Shown here: one piece after another, positions 25,217 through 35,524 of the stretch | How the letters are laid out: the number at the start of each line of letters is the position of its first letter | Numbering within the stretch: the first letter of the stretch is position 1 | Origin: Algoriphagus limi | Lineage (GTDB): Bacteria; Bacteroidota; Bacteroidia; Cytophagales; Cyclobacteriaceae | NCBI RefSeq assembly: GCF_024919275.1 | Contig: NZ_JANWGH010000003.1 | Coordinates: 781,677-845,676 of the forward strand | Length of the DNA: 64,000 nt | Reading direction: 5' to 3' | Made by a program: the position numbers and the translations under genes | The notes under the pieces: generated by a model | Seen by the model: only the letters and a program-made list of their open reading frames with translations | Told to the model about the DNA's origin: nothing | Database searches by the model: none

Positions 25217-26752
25217 ATGAGAAAATTATTCTTCCTCGCCACCCTGATTATCTTGGCTTCTTGCCAGAAAGAACCTCAAGAAAAACCCATTACGGTAAAT
25301 AGTGTCTCTGTCACAGGAGGCCTGATTGCAGGAAAGCTCTCCGATGATCAATCCATTAAAGTTTTTAAAGGAATTCCTTTTGCTGCCCCTCCGGTAGGAG
25401 ATTTAAGATGGAAAGCTCCTCAACCTGTAATCCCATGGGAAGGGATACTAGACGCAAAGGATAATCCAGCCTCCTTCACACAAAATCCACCTGTACCTTT
25501 TTTTGCATGGTCTGAGGAATTTTTGATTCCAAAAGAGCCTATTTCAGAAGATGGTTTGTATCTCAATGTTTGGACTCCCGATGAGAAGACTACTGAATCA
25601 TTACCTGTGATGGTTTGGATTCATGGTGGAGGTTTTAGTGGCGGTTCAGGTACTGTGCCATTGTATGATGGTGAAGCTTTGGCCAAAAAGGGCATTGTGG
25701 TAGTCACCATTAATTACAGACTTGGGATTTTTGGATTCTTGGCTCATCCAGAACTCAGCCTAGAAAACCCTGATGGAGTTTCAGGAAATTATGGAATTTT
25801 GGATCAAATCGCTGCGCTAGAATGGGTGAAAAATAACATTAAAGCATTTGGAGGTGACCCCTCTAATGTCACAATTGCAGGCCAGTCAGCAGGAGCGTTT
25901 AGTGTGAATGCATTGGTCGTTTCTCCAAAAGCAAAAGGATTGTTTCAGAAGGCTATTGCAGAAAGTGGGGGAATGGTAAGCCGTGGAAGTGGTTTGGTTT
26001 CAGGATTGAAAAGTGCAGAAATCAGAAATGCGGAGATTTTAGCAGAAAATGGAATTACTTCTTTGGAAAGCCTCCGTCAAATTTCAGCAGATAGTTTATT
26101 GAAAATATCTGGAAGGTTCTCACCGGTAGTAGATGGAGTAATAATTCCGCCTGTAAAAAAAGCAATTGAAACTGGCCAATATTCGGATGTTCCGTTATTG
26201 ACAGGATGGAATGCCGATGATATGGTTGGCTTAGGTCCCGAAGAAAGTCCAGCTTTATTTCGAAAAAATGCCCAAAAACAATATGGTGGAAGAGCAGGGG
26301 AGTACCTGGAACTTTTCCCTGCCAATGACGAGGAACAGCTTTTGGCAACAAAGCAATTGATTGCGGAATTGTTTTTTGGTTTGCAGAATTACACCTGGGC
26401 AAAACTTCAGGCTCAATATGGAACATATCCTTCCTATTTGTATTACTTCACCCGAATTCCTCCAGGAGAACCTAATTATGGAGCATTCCATTCAGCAGAA
26501 TTCGCTTATGCCTTGCATACGCTGAACTATTGGAATCGACCCTTTGAAGAAGTAGATTTTCAATTGGAAGAAACCATGTCTTCCTATTGGGTAAACTTTA
26601 TCAAAACTGGTAATCCAAATGGGGATGGATTACCAGAATGGCCACAATTTGACTCTGAAAACCCACTGGTCATTGAATTTGGTGAAGAAGTAAAATCCAC
26701 GGCGGTACCTCATTGGAGACAGTTGAAATTTCTAGAAAGCTTAAGCCAATAA
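25217..26752 (+). CDS. type-B carboxylesterase lipoprotein
   Basis: The 511-residue alpha/beta-hydrolase has a lipobox (ILASC, Cys16). It carries the type-B esterase blocks FKGIPFAAPPVGDLRWK, EDGLYLNVWTP and HGGGFSGGSG (oxyanion hole), the nucleophile elbow GQSAGAF, and a C-terminal His in FHSAEFAY. These enzymes hydrolyse carboxylic esters in the periplasm or at the cell surface. It heads a four-gene operon with a CitMHS transporter and AtuA proteins (3-base gap to the next gene), suggesting that an exported ester is cleaved and the acid is imported. Confidence 0.93.
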   Translation: MRKLFFLATLIILASCQKEPQEKPITVNSVSVTGGLIAGKLSDDQSIKVFKGIPFAAPPVGDLRWKAPQPVIPWEGILDAKDNPASFTQNPPVPFFAWSEEFLIPKEPISEDGLYLNVWTPDEKTTESLPVMVWIHGGGFSGGSGTVPLYDGEALAKKGIVVVTINYRLGIFGFLAHPELSLENPDGVSGNYGILDQIAALEWVKNNIKAFGGDPSNVTIAGQSAGAFSVNALVVSPKAKGLFQKAIAESGGMVSRGSGLVSGLKSAEIRNAEILAENGITSLESLRQISADSLLKISGRFSPVVDGVIIPPVKKAIETGQYSDVPLLTGWNADDMVGLGPEESPALFRKNAQKQYGGRAGEYLELFPANDEEQLLATKQLIAELFFGLQNYTWAKLQAQYGTYPSYLYYFTRIPPGEPNYGAFHSAEFAYALHTLNYWNRPFEEVDFQLEETMSSYWVNFIKTGNPNGDGLPEWPQFDSENPLVIEFGEEVKSTAVPHWRQLKFLESLSQ

Positions 26753-26755
26753 TCT

Positions 26756-28039
26756 ATGCTAGCTCTTCTTGGTGTCCTTACCATTGCGTTGCTTCTCTAT
26801 TTGATCCTTACCAAAAAGACATCTGCGGTTGTCGCATTAATACTAGTACCAGTGATTACCGGGATTTTAGCTGGGAAAACGACTGAACTTCCCCAAATGA
26901 TTTCCGAAGGAATTACTTCTATTGCTCCTACTGGGGTGATGTTCGTTTTCGCTATTCTATTTTTTGGAGTTTTAATGGATGGGGGCACTTTCAAACCGAT
27001 TATTTCCAAACTCCTTCGGTTGGCAGGAAATGATCCTTTGAAGATCGTTATGGTAACTGCCATTTTAGCCATGTTGGTACACTTGGATGGCTCCGGAGCG
27101 GTTACTTTCCTTGTGGTAATTCAAGCCATGTTGCCAATATATGATCAGTTGGGAATGAGTCGTCTAACCCTTGCATCTACCACTGCTTTAGCTGCTGGTA
27201 CAATGAATGTGTTGCCTTGGGGAGGACCGACTATTCGTGCTGCTTCTGCCCTGGAAGTCTCAGTGACTGAATTATTCAATCCGGTATTTATTCCCTTTTT
27301 GGCTGGCTTGCTGACAGTTTTGGGGATTGCCTATTTCCTGGGAAAAAAAGAACGAATTCAATTTCAGTCTGGATCGCCAATAGAAATTGAAATCTCAGAT
27401 ACAGATGAAATCAACCTTCCTAAGTGGAAATTTCTGATAAATATCGGGTTGATCCTTTTAGCGGTAACATCCATTGTCCTAGGCTGGGCACCTCCTTATG
27501 CAGTATTTATGATTGCTTTTGGTTTGGCACTTGTATTTAATTTTCCCAAAGTCGCTGATCAAAAGGAGCGTGTAGATGCACATGCCAAGGAAGCCTTGCT
27601 CATGGCAAGTATTTTATTCGCAGCTGGGTGCTTCACCGGCATTCTAAAAGGAAGCGGAATGATGGAGGCTATGGCTAATGGAATTCAAGTAATTCTCCCG
27701 GAATTTATGGGGAAGCAATTACCGCTTTTGACTGGAGTGTTATCCATGCCAGCTAGCCTGGTCTTTGATCCAGACTCATTCTATTTCGGAATTTTGCCTT
27801 TGCTTTCCTCAACAGCAGAGTCTTTTCAGGTTAGTGGTTTGGAAGTAGGACAAGCTGCAATTTTCGGTCAAATGACTACCGGTTTTCCAGTCAGTCCCTT
27901 GACTGGGTCTACTTATTTATTGGTTGGATTGGCTGGAGTGGACTTGGGAGATCATCAGAAAAAAACCATCCCGCTAGCCTTTTTGGTAACTCTTGTCATG
28001 TTAGTGGTAGCAATCCTAATCGGCGTAATCCATATTTAA
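26756..28039 (+). CDS. CitMHS family metal-citrate/H+ symporter-like transporter
   Basis: The 427-residue protein has about 11-12 membrane helices with the CitMHS pattern: LVPVITGILAG near the N-terminus, VMFVFAILFFGVLMDGG, HLDGSGAVTFLV, GTMNVLPWGGPTIRAAS, and the C-terminal FGQMTTGFPVSPLTGSTYLLVGL. Known members import citrate complexed with divalent metals. In this operon, between an esterase and an AtuA protein, the substrate may be another carboxylate. Assignment to the family is firm; the substrate is not. Confidence 0.92.
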   Translation: MLALLGVLTIALLLYLILTKKTSAVVALILVPVITGILAGKTTELPQMISEGITSIAPTGVMFVFAILFFGVLMDGGTFKPIISKLLRLAGNDPLKIVMVTAILAMLVHLDGSGAVTFLVVIQAMLPIYDQLGMSRLTLASTTALAAGTMNVLPWGGPTIRAASALEVSVTELFNPVFIPFLAGLLTVLGIAYFLGKKERIQFQSGSPIEIEISDTDEINLPKWKFLINIGLILLAVTSIVLGWAPPYAVFMIAFGLALVFNFPKVADQKERVDAHAKEALLMASILFAAGCFTGILKGSGMMEAMANGIQVILPEFMGKQLPLLTGVLSMPASLVFDPDSFYFGILPLLSSTAESFQVSGLEVGQAAIFGQMTTGFPVSPLTGSTYLLVGLAGVDLGDHQKKTIPLAFLVTLVMLVVAILIGVIHI

Positions 28040-28040
28040 G

Positions 28041-29363
28041 ATGAAAGAAAAAATCAGAATCGGTTGTGGTGCAGGTTTTTCGGGAGATCGTATTGAGCCC
28101 GCATTGATCCTTACTGAAAAGGGTAATTTGGATTACTTAGTCTTAGAATGTTTAGCAGAAAGGACAATCGCTCTAGCTCAAAAAAGAAAATTGCAAAATC
28201 CAGAACTTGGTTACGATGTCCTATTGGAAAAGAGGCTAAGGGGTTTGCTTCCTTTATTGCTTGAGCATAAGACTCGCCTAGTTACCAATATGGGTGCAGC
28301 AAATCCAATTGCAGGGGCAAAGAAAATTCTGGAGCTAGCTAAAGCTCAAAACCTTTCCCTTAAGGTAGCAGCGGTTTTTGGAGATGATGTGTTTGAATTT
28401 CTCACCGGTCAGGAGCATTCCATTGAAAATAATCAACCCATTCAATCTTATGGTAAGCTGGTTTCTGCTAATGCTTATTTGGGTGTGGAGGCTATTTTAC
28501 CAGCTTTAGAAACCGATGCCGATATAATTATCACAGGAAGAGTGGCTGATCCTTCGCTTTTTTTAGCGCCCATGATTTATGAATTTGGATGGGGATTGGA
28601 TCAATTTGACATTTTGGGAAAAGGCACTGTTTTGGGACATCTTTTGGAATGTGCTGGCCAACTGACAGGAGGATATTTTGCTGATCCAGTTTCTAAACCT
28701 GTTCCTGATTTAGACCGATTGGGTCATCCTTTTGTGGATGTTTTTTCAGATGGAAGAGGAATTATTTCCAAGGTAGAGGGAACCGGTGGAATGATCTCTG
28801 AGCAGATTGCAAAAGAGCAGTTGCTTTATGAGGTTTTAGATCCTGATCATTATTTTACACCTGATGTGGTTGCGGATTTTTCTACTGTTCAATTTGAAGA
28901 AATTGCCTTTGATCAACTTCGAGTAAGTGGTGGAGGAGGAATTGAAAAACCTGAAACATATAAGGTTAGTGTAGGATATGAGGCAGGTTTTAAAGGGGAA
29001 GGGGAAATTTCTTATGCCGGAGCTCATGCAGTTGAACGTGCGAAGTTGGCAGGTGAGATCATCGAAAAGCGAATAAAGGAACAAATTACCAACCTTCGAG
29101 TCGATTTAATCGGGCTGAACTCGCTTCATCCAACTGAATTGTCCCAAAACTCCAAGCCCTATGAGGTTAGGCTTCGAGTTGCGGGGATGTGTGGTACAAT
29201 GGAGCAGGCACAACTAATCGGAGAAGAAGTCGAGGCTCTTTATACAAATGGACCTGCGGGCGGAGGAGGTGCCAGAAAAATGGTTACTCAAGTGATAGGA
29301 GTTGTTTCTACACTTTTGAATCTTGATCAAGTCAAACCTAGCTTTCAATTGTTTTCAGTATGA
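28041..29363 (+). CDS. AtuA family protein (DUF1446)
   Basis: The 440-residue cytoplasmic protein matches the acyclic terpene utilisation AtuA/DUF1446 family: IRIGCGAGFSGDRIEPA, DYLVLECLAERT, LVTNMGAANPIAGA, DIIITGRVADPSLFLAPM, and the Gly-rich GPAGGGGARKMV near the C-terminus. In Pseudomonas, atuA belongs to the citronellol/geraniol degradation cluster, but the enzyme's reaction is not established to my knowledge. It follows the transporter by 1 base and overlaps the next gene by 4 bases. No other atu genes are near, so terpene catabolism should not be assumed. Confidence 0.9.
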   Translation: MKEKIRIGCGAGFSGDRIEPALILTEKGNLDYLVLECLAERTIALAQKRKLQNPELGYDVLLEKRLRGLLPLLLEHKTRLVTNMGAANPIAGAKKILELAKAQNLSLKVAAVFGDDVFEFLTGQEHSIENNQPIQSYGKLVSANAYLGVEAILPALETDADIIITGRVADPSLFLAPMIYEFGWGLDQFDILGKGTVLGHLLECAGQLTGGYFADPVSKPVPDLDRLGHPFVDVFSDGRGIISKVEGTGGMISEQIAKEQLLYEVLDPDHYFTPDVVADFSTVQFEEIAFDQLRVSGGGGIEKPETYKVSVGYEAGFKGEGEISYAGAHAVERAKLAGEIIEKRIKEQITNLRVDLIGLNSLHPTELSQNSKPYEVRLRVAGMCGTMEQAQLIGEEVEALYTNGPAGGGGARKMVTQVIGVVSTLLNLDQVKPSFQLFSV

Positions 29364-29662
29364 AAAGATTAGCTGATATAGCCCATAGTCGGGCAGGGGA
29401 TAAAGGGAATATTTTGGTGCTTTCACTTATTCCTTTTGATGAAAAAGATTTTGATTGGCTAGTTCAAAATATAACCGCTGATCGTGTGAAAAAACATCTT
29501 CAAAATCAAGTGAAAGGGAATGTGACTCGCTATGTGTTAACTTCTATAAAGGCCCTACAATTCACTTGTGAAGATGCCTTAGCAGGAGGAGTCACTACAT
29601 CGTTGGCCTTGGATGCTCATGGGAAAAGTTTGAGCTATGCGCTGTTGGAAATGGAAATCTGA
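29360..29662 (+). CDS. AtuA-associated small protein
   Basis: The 100-residue protein has LADIAHSRAGDKGNILVLSLIPF at the N-terminus and a short helix-strand remainder. In many bacteria this domain is fused to the C-terminus of AtuA; here it is a separate gene overlapping atuA by 4 bases. It is presumably a subunit of the AtuA complex. It ends the operon, with its stop directly abutting the stop of the convergent DUF389 gene. Confidence 0.87.
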   Translation: MKRLADIAHSRAGDKGNILVLSLIPFDEKDFDWLVQNITADRVKKHLQNQVKGNVTRYVLTSIKALQFTCEDALAGGVTTSLALDAHGKSLSYALLEMEI

Positions 29663-31546
29663 TCACTCAAAAACCTTCACTCCTAAAGTCAACTCCAATT
29701 CGATAGGTTGACCTACCATAGCCTCAATTTCTTTCTTTATTTCAAGATAATCGGATTCTTGAAGTTGTTTGTCAGAAAGAATTGTCACAGAAATCCGAAG
29801 GGGATTTATTTCCAAAACATTCACTTCCCGCATTAGTCCGTGTGGTATTTCTTTTCCACTTAGATTTTCAATCAGAGTGTTTTCCTCTACCATATTACGA
29901 AAACTCAAGACTAGAGGGGCTGTAATAAAAACCAAAATCAAAACACTTACAATAAGTCCTTTTTGAGCTAATTGGAAAGGACTGAATCCTAGTAATAAAA
30001 ATGTCAAGGCAGCAGCCATAACAATTCCTGCGAGGTTGGTTCCGAAAAGGAGCGAGGCTCCCCAGAATACGTTCCAATTGCCCCAACCCAAACCAATTCC
30101 TGCTACAGCTAAAGGTGGAACAAGAGCCACAGAAATAGCTACCCCAGCCAAAGTTTTTGCAATTTCTTCTCTTGAATGTGCATAGGCCCCTGCGACGCCA
30201 GCTGCTACAGCTACTCCTAAGTCTAAAAGATTTGGTCGAATTCGTGCTACTATCTCGGAGTTAAGAATTTTTAAAGGGGTAATCCACGTAATAATTACTG
30301 CGAAAAACAAACCGATAAGAATCCCCAAAAAGATGGTTGCAAGGCTGTTTTTGACTAGAATTCCATCCTGTCGCAGGGCACCCATGGCCAAAGAAATAAT
30401 CGGCCCCATCAAAGGAGCCAAAATCATCGCTCCGATAACTACCGGGCTGGAATTTCCAAAAAGTCCAAAAGTCGCAATCAATGTCGATAGGGCCATCAAT
30501 ACCAAAAAACTGCTGGATGCTTTGGAATTTTGCCTAAGAAGGGTAAATAATTCCTTGAATTCCTCAGTAGTAGCATGCCGTACCCAAGGAAGGTGTCGGC
30601 GGGTTAATTCCTCCAAAAGATTTCCTGTTGGTAATTTCTGGACGTTGATCTCTCGTTGTTTGGTTTCCTTTGTTTTTTCACTTTCAAAATTGGGGAGTAT
30701 CCTTAACTTTTTTTCAGAAAGTTGAAGTTCGATTTTCGATCCTTGATGCTCCTCTCCATCGATAGCAAAAGGAATTTCTTCCCCAATCGCTATAGTCATT
30801 TTTGGAGTAGAAATATAGGTCAGGAAGCTCGGTATGGTACTTCTTCTGAATGGAAAAAAAAGTGTTTGTATCCCAAAACTGATAATGGAAAGGAGACTTT
30901 TTGGAGAGACCAAGATGATATGAATCATAGAATCGCTCAATCCGCTTTGAGGAATAAGACGCTTGAAAATCAAATTGCTTTCGCAGTGAGGTACGACCAA
31001 AACCCCCATTGCGGCTGTCTCTAAGTTTTTTTCTTCTTCGCCAGATTGGTAGGTGATTCGGAACTTTCGAAGATCTACTTGTCTGAAAAGTTTGAAAAAG
31101 CGAGAAAATCTATCCTTCAAATTTTGAAAAAAACCTTTTCCAAAAGAGTCATATAAAACACTAAGTGAATCGCCAATCACCAATGAGTTTAGACAGAGCT
31201 CACCATTGATTTCTAATAAATCAAATGCTGGAATTTCTTCAACTGCCTGAAAATTTTTAAATGCCGTTTCTTTCGAGTTTGGAACACCAAGAGATTTTGC
31301 AATCAGTTTCAGTTCTGGGTGGGGAAGGAAAATAAGCTTTGGTCCCTCCTCAGGAAAACTGGTCAGGATTTCTTTCCCTTGTTCATCATTTACCCATAGA
31401 AGAAGAAAGTCTTCTTTGGAAAAATCTGACCAATTCAGAGAATCTATACTTAAAGTGCTTTCAGGTCGGGGATCGAGTTTTTCGAAGAAATTTTTCCGCT
31501 CCCCTTCATCCAAATTTGGATCAAAAAAAAGATGGTATTTTTTCAT
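29663..31546 (-). CDS. DUF389 membrane protein with diacylglycerol-kinase-like N-terminal region
   Basis: The 627-residue protein has two parts. Residues about 330-560 are the hydrophobic DUF389 (TIGR00341-like) core, with about six helices and the family stretch NSSPVVIGAMILAPLMGPI. Residues 1-300 look like a divergent lipid/diacylglycerol-kinase-type region: the segment IPFAIDGEEHQGSKIELQLSEK resembles the C-terminal lobe of DAGK/YegS proteins. The catalytic GGDGT motif is missing, so kinase activity is doubtful. The function of DUF389 is unknown. An inverted repeat sits just before the ATG. It lies downstream of the mutase genes on the same strand. Confidence 0.87.
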   Translation of the reverse strand: MKKYHLFFDPNLDEGERKNFFEKLDPRPESTLSIDSLNWSDFSKEDFLLLWVNDEQGKEILTSFPEEGPKLIFLPHPELKLIAKSLGVPNSKETAFKNFQAVEEIPAFDLLEINGELCLNSLVIGDSLSVLYDSFGKGFFQNLKDRFSRFFKLFRQVDLRKFRITYQSGEEEKNLETAAMGVLVVPHCESNLIFKRLIPQSGLSDSMIHIILVSPKSLLSIISFGIQTLFFPFRRSTIPSFLTYISTPKMTIAIGEEIPFAIDGEEHQGSKIELQLSEKKLRILPNFESEKTKETKQREINVQKLPTGNLLEELTRRHLPWVRHATTEEFKELFTLLRQNSKASSSFLVLMALSTLIATFGLFGNSSPVVIGAMILAPLMGPIISLAMGALRQDGILVKNSLATIFLGILIGLFFAVIITWITPLKILNSEIVARIRPNLLDLGVAVAAGVAGAYAHSREEIAKTLAGVAISVALVPPLAVAGIGLGWGNWNVFWGASLLFGTNLAGIVMAAALTFLLLGFSPFQLAQKGLIVSVLILVFITAPLVLSFRNMVEENTLIENLSGKEIPHGLMREVNVLEINPLRISVTILSDKQLQESDYLEIKKEIEAMVGQPIELELTLGVKVFE

Positions 31547-31548
31547 AG

Positions 31549-31583
31549 TGGGCTACCAGAACTTACTTCTTTAAGGTAGCCCA
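31549..31583 (-). promoter_or_regulatory. leader hairpin immediately before the DUF389 start codon
   Basis: TGGGCTACC (31549-31557) and GGTAGCCCA (31575-31583) form a perfect 9-bp stem with a 17-base loop. Its edge is 2 bases from the ATG (31544-31546) on the minus strand. There is no T tract. It could hide the ribosome-binding region, or be a leftover terminator of the mutase operon. Confidence 0.4.
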
Positions 31584-31626
31584 AAATTCTTCAAAGCTCA
31601 AGTGAAAGACGATTCAATAATCCCCT

Positions 31627-33747
31627 CTATGCCATTAATTTGTGTAAAATCTTGATGGCTGCTTCCGAAAGAACAGTTCCTGGACCAAACACTTCTGAAA
31701 CTCCTGCATTGTAAAGAAATTTGTAATCCTTTGGAGGAATTACTCCTCCTGCCACAACCATAATATCTGGCCTTCCCTGTTTTTTGAGCTCTTCGATAAG
31801 TTGCGGAATTAGCGTTTTATGACCAGCTGCCAGAGAAGATGCACCTACGATATGCACATCATTTTCTATCGCTTGGGTTGCTACTTCCTCAGGAGTTTGG
31901 AATAGAGGGCCAATGTCTACATCGAATCCCATATCGGCAAAACCGGTTGCAATGACTTTTGCTCCACGGTCATGCCCATCTTGCCCCATTTTCGCCACGA
32001 GGATTCTAGGTCTTCGCCCCTCCATAGCAGCGAATTGGTCAGATAGTTCTATAGCTTTTTTGAATGAATCTTGATTTTTCACTTCTCCAGCATAAACACC
32101 AGTGACAGATTTGGTTTGGGCTTGATGTCTTCCAAATACCTTTTCCATGGCCTCTGAAATCTCACCTAATGTAGCGCGATTTCGAGCCGCTTGAACTGCT
32201 AAATCTAATAAGTTTCCGTTTTTTTCCTGAGCTGCTTTAGTAATTGCTTCTAAGGATTTTTGTACTTCCTCTTCGTTTCTTTTTGCTTTAACTTTCTGAA
32301 TTCGCTCAATTTGAGAAAGTCTCACAGACTGATTATCGACCTCTAACAATTCAATGTCAGATTCCTCCTCAACTTGGAATCGATTAACTCCCACAATGAT
32401 ATCTTGACCGCTGTCAATTCGAGCTTGTTTTTTGGCAGCTGCTTCTTCAATTCTAAGTTTTGGAACGCCGGCTTCTATTGCTTTTGCCATACCGCCTAGA
32501 CTTTCCACTTCCTCAATCAAGGTCCACGCCCGTTGGACAAGTTGATCAGTAAGATATTCTACGTAAAGAGAGCCACCCCAAGGGTCCACTACCTGCGTTA
32601 TTCCAAGCTCTTCTTGAAGAATCAATTGAGTGTTTCGAGCGATTCTAGCAGAAAAATCCGTTGGAAGGGCAATGGCTTCATCCAAGGAGTTGGTGTGCAG
32701 AGATTGCGTATGTCCCATGGCAGCTCCAAGAGCTTCCACTGCCGTTCGGGTAATATTGTTGAAAGGATCTTGCTCGGTCAATGACCAACCGGAAGTTTGG
32801 CAATGCGTTCGCAGTGCCATTGATTTTGGGTTTTTAGGATTGAACTGCTTCACAATTTTTGCCCAAAGCAATCTTCCTGCCCTCATTTTGGCAATTTCCA
32901 TGAAGTAGTTCATTCCAATCGCCCAGAAAAATGAGAGTCGAGGGGCAAAGTCATCAATATCCAATCCCGCCTGAATCCCTGTTCTTAAATATTCCAATCC
33001 ATCTGCTAAGGTATAAGCCAATTCCAAATCTGCTGTTGCCCCGGCCTCCTGCATGTGATAGCCGGAAATAGAAATGGAATTGAATCGAGGCATGTTTTTC
33101 GAAGTATATTCAAAAATATCTGCGATAATCCGCATGCTTGGAGCAGGAGGATAGATGTAGGTATTGCGAACCATGAACTCCTTCAAAATATCGTTTTGAA
33201 TGGTTCCGCTTAGCTTTTCTGGAGAAACTCTTTGCTCTTCCGCTGCAACGATATAGAAGGCCAAAATTGGAATTACAGCCCCATTCATCGTCATGGAAAC
33301 AGACATTTGATCCAACGGAATTTGATCAAAAAGCAGTTTCATGTCTTCTACCGTATCAATGGCTACTCCTGCTTTTCCTACATCTCCAACAACCCGAGGA
33401 TGATCCGAATCATACCCTCGATGAGTTGGAAGGTCGAAGGCTACTGATAAGCCTTTTTGGCCTGCAGCTAAATTTCTTCTATAAAAAGCATTGGATTCTT
33501 CCGCAGTTGAAAATCCTGCATATTGACGAATGGTCCAAGGCCGCATGACATACATGCTGCTGTATGGACCGCGCAAATAAGGTGGAAGGCCAGCTGAAAA
33601 ACCAAGATGGCCTAATTGCTTTATCTCCTTTGGGTCAAAAGTCGATGGCACATTTATTTTCTCAGGAGCAAGCCAAAATGAAGCTCTTTCTGTCTGAGAA
33701 GAGTTCGCTTTTGTATTTATTTTCCAATTGCTGAAATCTGGTCTCAT
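31627..33747 (-). CDS. mutB: methylmalonyl-CoA mutase, large (catalytic, B12-binding) subunit
   Basis: The 706-residue subunit has the N-terminal TIM barrel that binds the substrate ([53 protein letters not shown]) and a C-terminal B12-binding domain with the base-off DxHxxG motif in GQDGHDRG near residue 590. It converts L-methylmalonyl-CoA to succinyl-CoA using adenosylcobalamin. It overlaps the small-subunit gene by 4 bases. meaB and the cobalamin uptake genes lie at 15-23 kb, and sucD, which uses the product, at 3.7 kb. Confidence 0.97.
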   Translation of the reverse strand: MRPDFSNWKINTKANSSQTERASFWLAPEKINVPSTFDPKEIKQLGHLGFSAGLPPYLRGPYSSMYVMRPWTIRQYAGFSTAEESNAFYRRNLAAGQKGLSVAFDLPTHRGYDSDHPRVVGDVGKAGVAIDTVEDMKLLFDQIPLDQMSVSMTMNGAVIPILAFYIVAAEEQRVSPEKLSGTIQNDILKEFMVRNTYIYPPAPSMRIIADIFEYTSKNMPRFNSISISGYHMQEAGATADLELAYTLADGLEYLRTGIQAGLDIDDFAPRLSFFWAIGMNYFMEIAKMRAGRLLWAKIVKQFNPKNPKSMALRTHCQTSGWSLTEQDPFNNITRTAVEALGAAMGHTQSLHTNSLDEAIALPTDFSARIARNTQLILQEELGITQVVDPWGGSLYVEYLTDQLVQRAWTLIEEVESLGGMAKAIEAGVPKLRIEEAAAKKQARIDSGQDIIVGVNRFQVEEESDIELLEVDNQSVRLSQIERIQKVKAKRNEEEVQKSLEAITKAAQEKNGNLLDLAVQAARNRATLGEISEAMEKVFGRHQAQTKSVTGVYAGEVKNQDSFKKAIELSDQFAAMEGRRPRILVAKMGQDGHDRGAKVIATGFADMGFDVDIGPLFQTPEEVATQAIENDVHIVGASSLAAGHKTLIPQLIEELKKQGRPDIMVVAGGVIPPKDYKFLYNAGVSEVFGPGTVLSEAAIKILHKLMA

Positions 33748-35147
33748 GCCTGAAGGGTTTCTTGTTCGATAAGGTAACTTTCTCTGCTAGCAAGGAGCTG
33801 AAATTCTTTTTCAGGGATGGGCTTAAATCGTAAATTATTGATCAATTTACCACTTGCTAGGTAGCGATTAACACCGACCTCGCTAAGCTGATTTTCATAA
33901 ATGGCTTTTTGGATAGCTTCCCGCTCTGCGCGCACGAGCTTGTGAATTTCTCTTTTTTGGAACGCTTTAAACCAGCCTCCTTCTGTCTCTGTTTTGCTAA
34001 TTTCATCAATGCATGAATTGATAAAATCCTCCATCAGAGTTTCTATATAATAGCTTCCGGCAGTCGGATCCATAACCTTATCTAGATGACTTTCTTCACG
34101 AAGAATACTGGAAATATTTCTTGCTACCCGCTTCGAAAGGGTAGAAGCATTTTCTCCTTCAATCGGCCTAATCCAAAGGGTGTTACATCCCCCTAAAATG
34201 GCAGAAATTGCCTCATAGGTTTGACGGATGAAGTTATTGTTTTGATCTATCAGGCTTTTCGTCCAAAGGCTGGATGAGACAATCAAGTGAATTTGGGAAG
34301 GAGAAATGGTTACTCCGAATTTTTCTCCCAACGCGGGAATCAAAACTCGAAGGCTTTTGAGCTTGACCATTTCAGGAAAATGGTCTCGTCCTGCACAAGA
34401 ATGAAAAGCCAGGTTTTCAAAAATGTCCTTAGGAGACAAACCTGAATTCTGAAGTCCATCCACTAGCTCGATTATTTCTGATAATCCTAGAAATGTTTCC
34501 GTAATCCCACTTGTGCCTGCATTTGCGTAGCGAGCAAAATTGATGGTTAAAGCTTGAAAATGAGGGAATTCCTTGGAAGAATCAATCAATTTTTGAACTA
34601 GTTCCAGGTTTTTATTCCAATCTGAATTATTCTCAAAAAGGGCATCAGCTGGAGACCAAAGAATTGCACCTTTCAGTTTTTCTTTTGGTAGTCCTGATTT
34701 TTCTATAAAGTCAAAAAACTCAAAAAGAGATTCAGGCTTGTCGGAATCGGGCGTGATATAAATATGGATGTATTCCAATAGTACATTCTTTAGGACCTTT
34801 TCCCAATCCATTGACTTTTGGCAATGAATTACCAAGGCATCAGCCCCATTTTGAAGGTGGTTGAGAATTTCCTTGTTAGAGGAAAGTGAGTCGCTTGGGA
34901 AAATTTCTACTGCATTTGCCCATTGTCTTGGGCCCAAGGCAGGGATTTCAACCGGTTCATGGAAATCCATTGCAGTCGCATGGAAGCCAGTATCGGAGGA
35001 ATCATAATAAGGGTGCTGTTTGATTTTCCCCCAAACAGTACTCACTAGGGTCTTTTCAAAATCTTTTCCTTTCAAGTCTTTTTCAACTTGACTTTTCCAT
35101 TTTGATTTGTCGGAAGGGGAAAAAGGAAAAAAATCCGGATCAGTCAT
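33744..35147 (-). CDS. mutA: methylmalonyl-CoA mutase, small subunit
   Basis: The 467-residue protein has the same TIM-barrel family features as the large subunit ([18 protein letters not shown] at the N-terminus, the NAGTSGITE segment, [12 protein letters not shown] near residue 355) but ends without a B12-binding domain. It is shorter than the roughly 620-residue small subunits of actinobacteria, which carry a degenerate B12 domain. It pairs structurally with MutB and does not catalyse. It is the first gene of the minus-strand mutAB operon. Confidence 0.94.
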   Translation of the reverse strand: MTDPDFFPFSPSDKSKWKSQVEKDLKGKDFEKTLVSTVWGKIKQHPYYDSSDTGFHATAMDFHEPVEIPALGPRQWANAVEIFPSDSLSSNKEILNHLQNGADALVIHCQKSMDWEKVLKNVLLEYIHIYITPDSDKPESLFEFFDFIEKSGLPKEKLKGAILWSPADALFENNSDWNKNLELVQKLIDSSKEFPHFQALTINFARYANAGTSGITETFLGLSEIIELVDGLQNSGLSPKDIFENLAFHSCAGRDHFPEMVKLKSLRVLIPALGEKFGVTISPSQIHLIVSSSLWTKSLIDQNNNFIRQTYEAISAILGGCNTLWIRPIEGENASTLSKRVARNISSILREESHLDKVMDPTAGSYYIETLMEDFINSCIDEISKTETEGGWFKAFQKREIHKLVRAEREAIQKAIYENQLSEVGVNRYLASGKLINNLRFKPIPEKEFQLLASRESYLIEQETLQA

Positions 35148-35524
35148 TATTTGGTTTTTGGGTTTGTATTCTTTCTAAATCGTTAGCTATTCAAAATTAA
35201 TGAAAGAGCCGGGATTGTATGAAAAAGAATTTTTTAATGGAAAAATCACTTTTCGAAAAGCCTTCATAAGATCAATTTGGAGCAGGAAATTGATCATTCC
35301 TATGATGAGTGAAATTGTAACTGATTCAGTCGTTTTTTATCTCTGGATTTTATCGACGAAAAAATAAAGATTGAATTTTATTGAACTGTATAATAAAGAA
35401 TCCCGCACCAGTCCAAATTTTCAATATTTCAAGGGCTTTTCAATTTTTAATTTAATTGATTTTTGTTCAAATTTGACTCCCTTGTTGAAACCCGACCGGT
35501 TATAACTTTTCAGAAAACCTTCGA
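35148..35524. other. 377-base intergenic region between divergent mutA and dnaA
   Basis: This AT-rich stretch should hold both promoters. On the minus strand TAATTTTG (35199-35192) fits TAnnTTTG about 45 bases before the mutA ATG, with no good -33 partner. On the dnaA side I find no clean TAnnTTTG and no TTATnCACA DnaA boxes, so an origin is not supported here. There is no RNA gene or long repeat visible. Confidence 0.5.

Noticed and set aside
35148..35524. oriC beside dnaA
   Set aside because: The region is AT-rich, but I found no DnaA boxes or repeats in it. Bacteroidota origins are often not next to dnaA.
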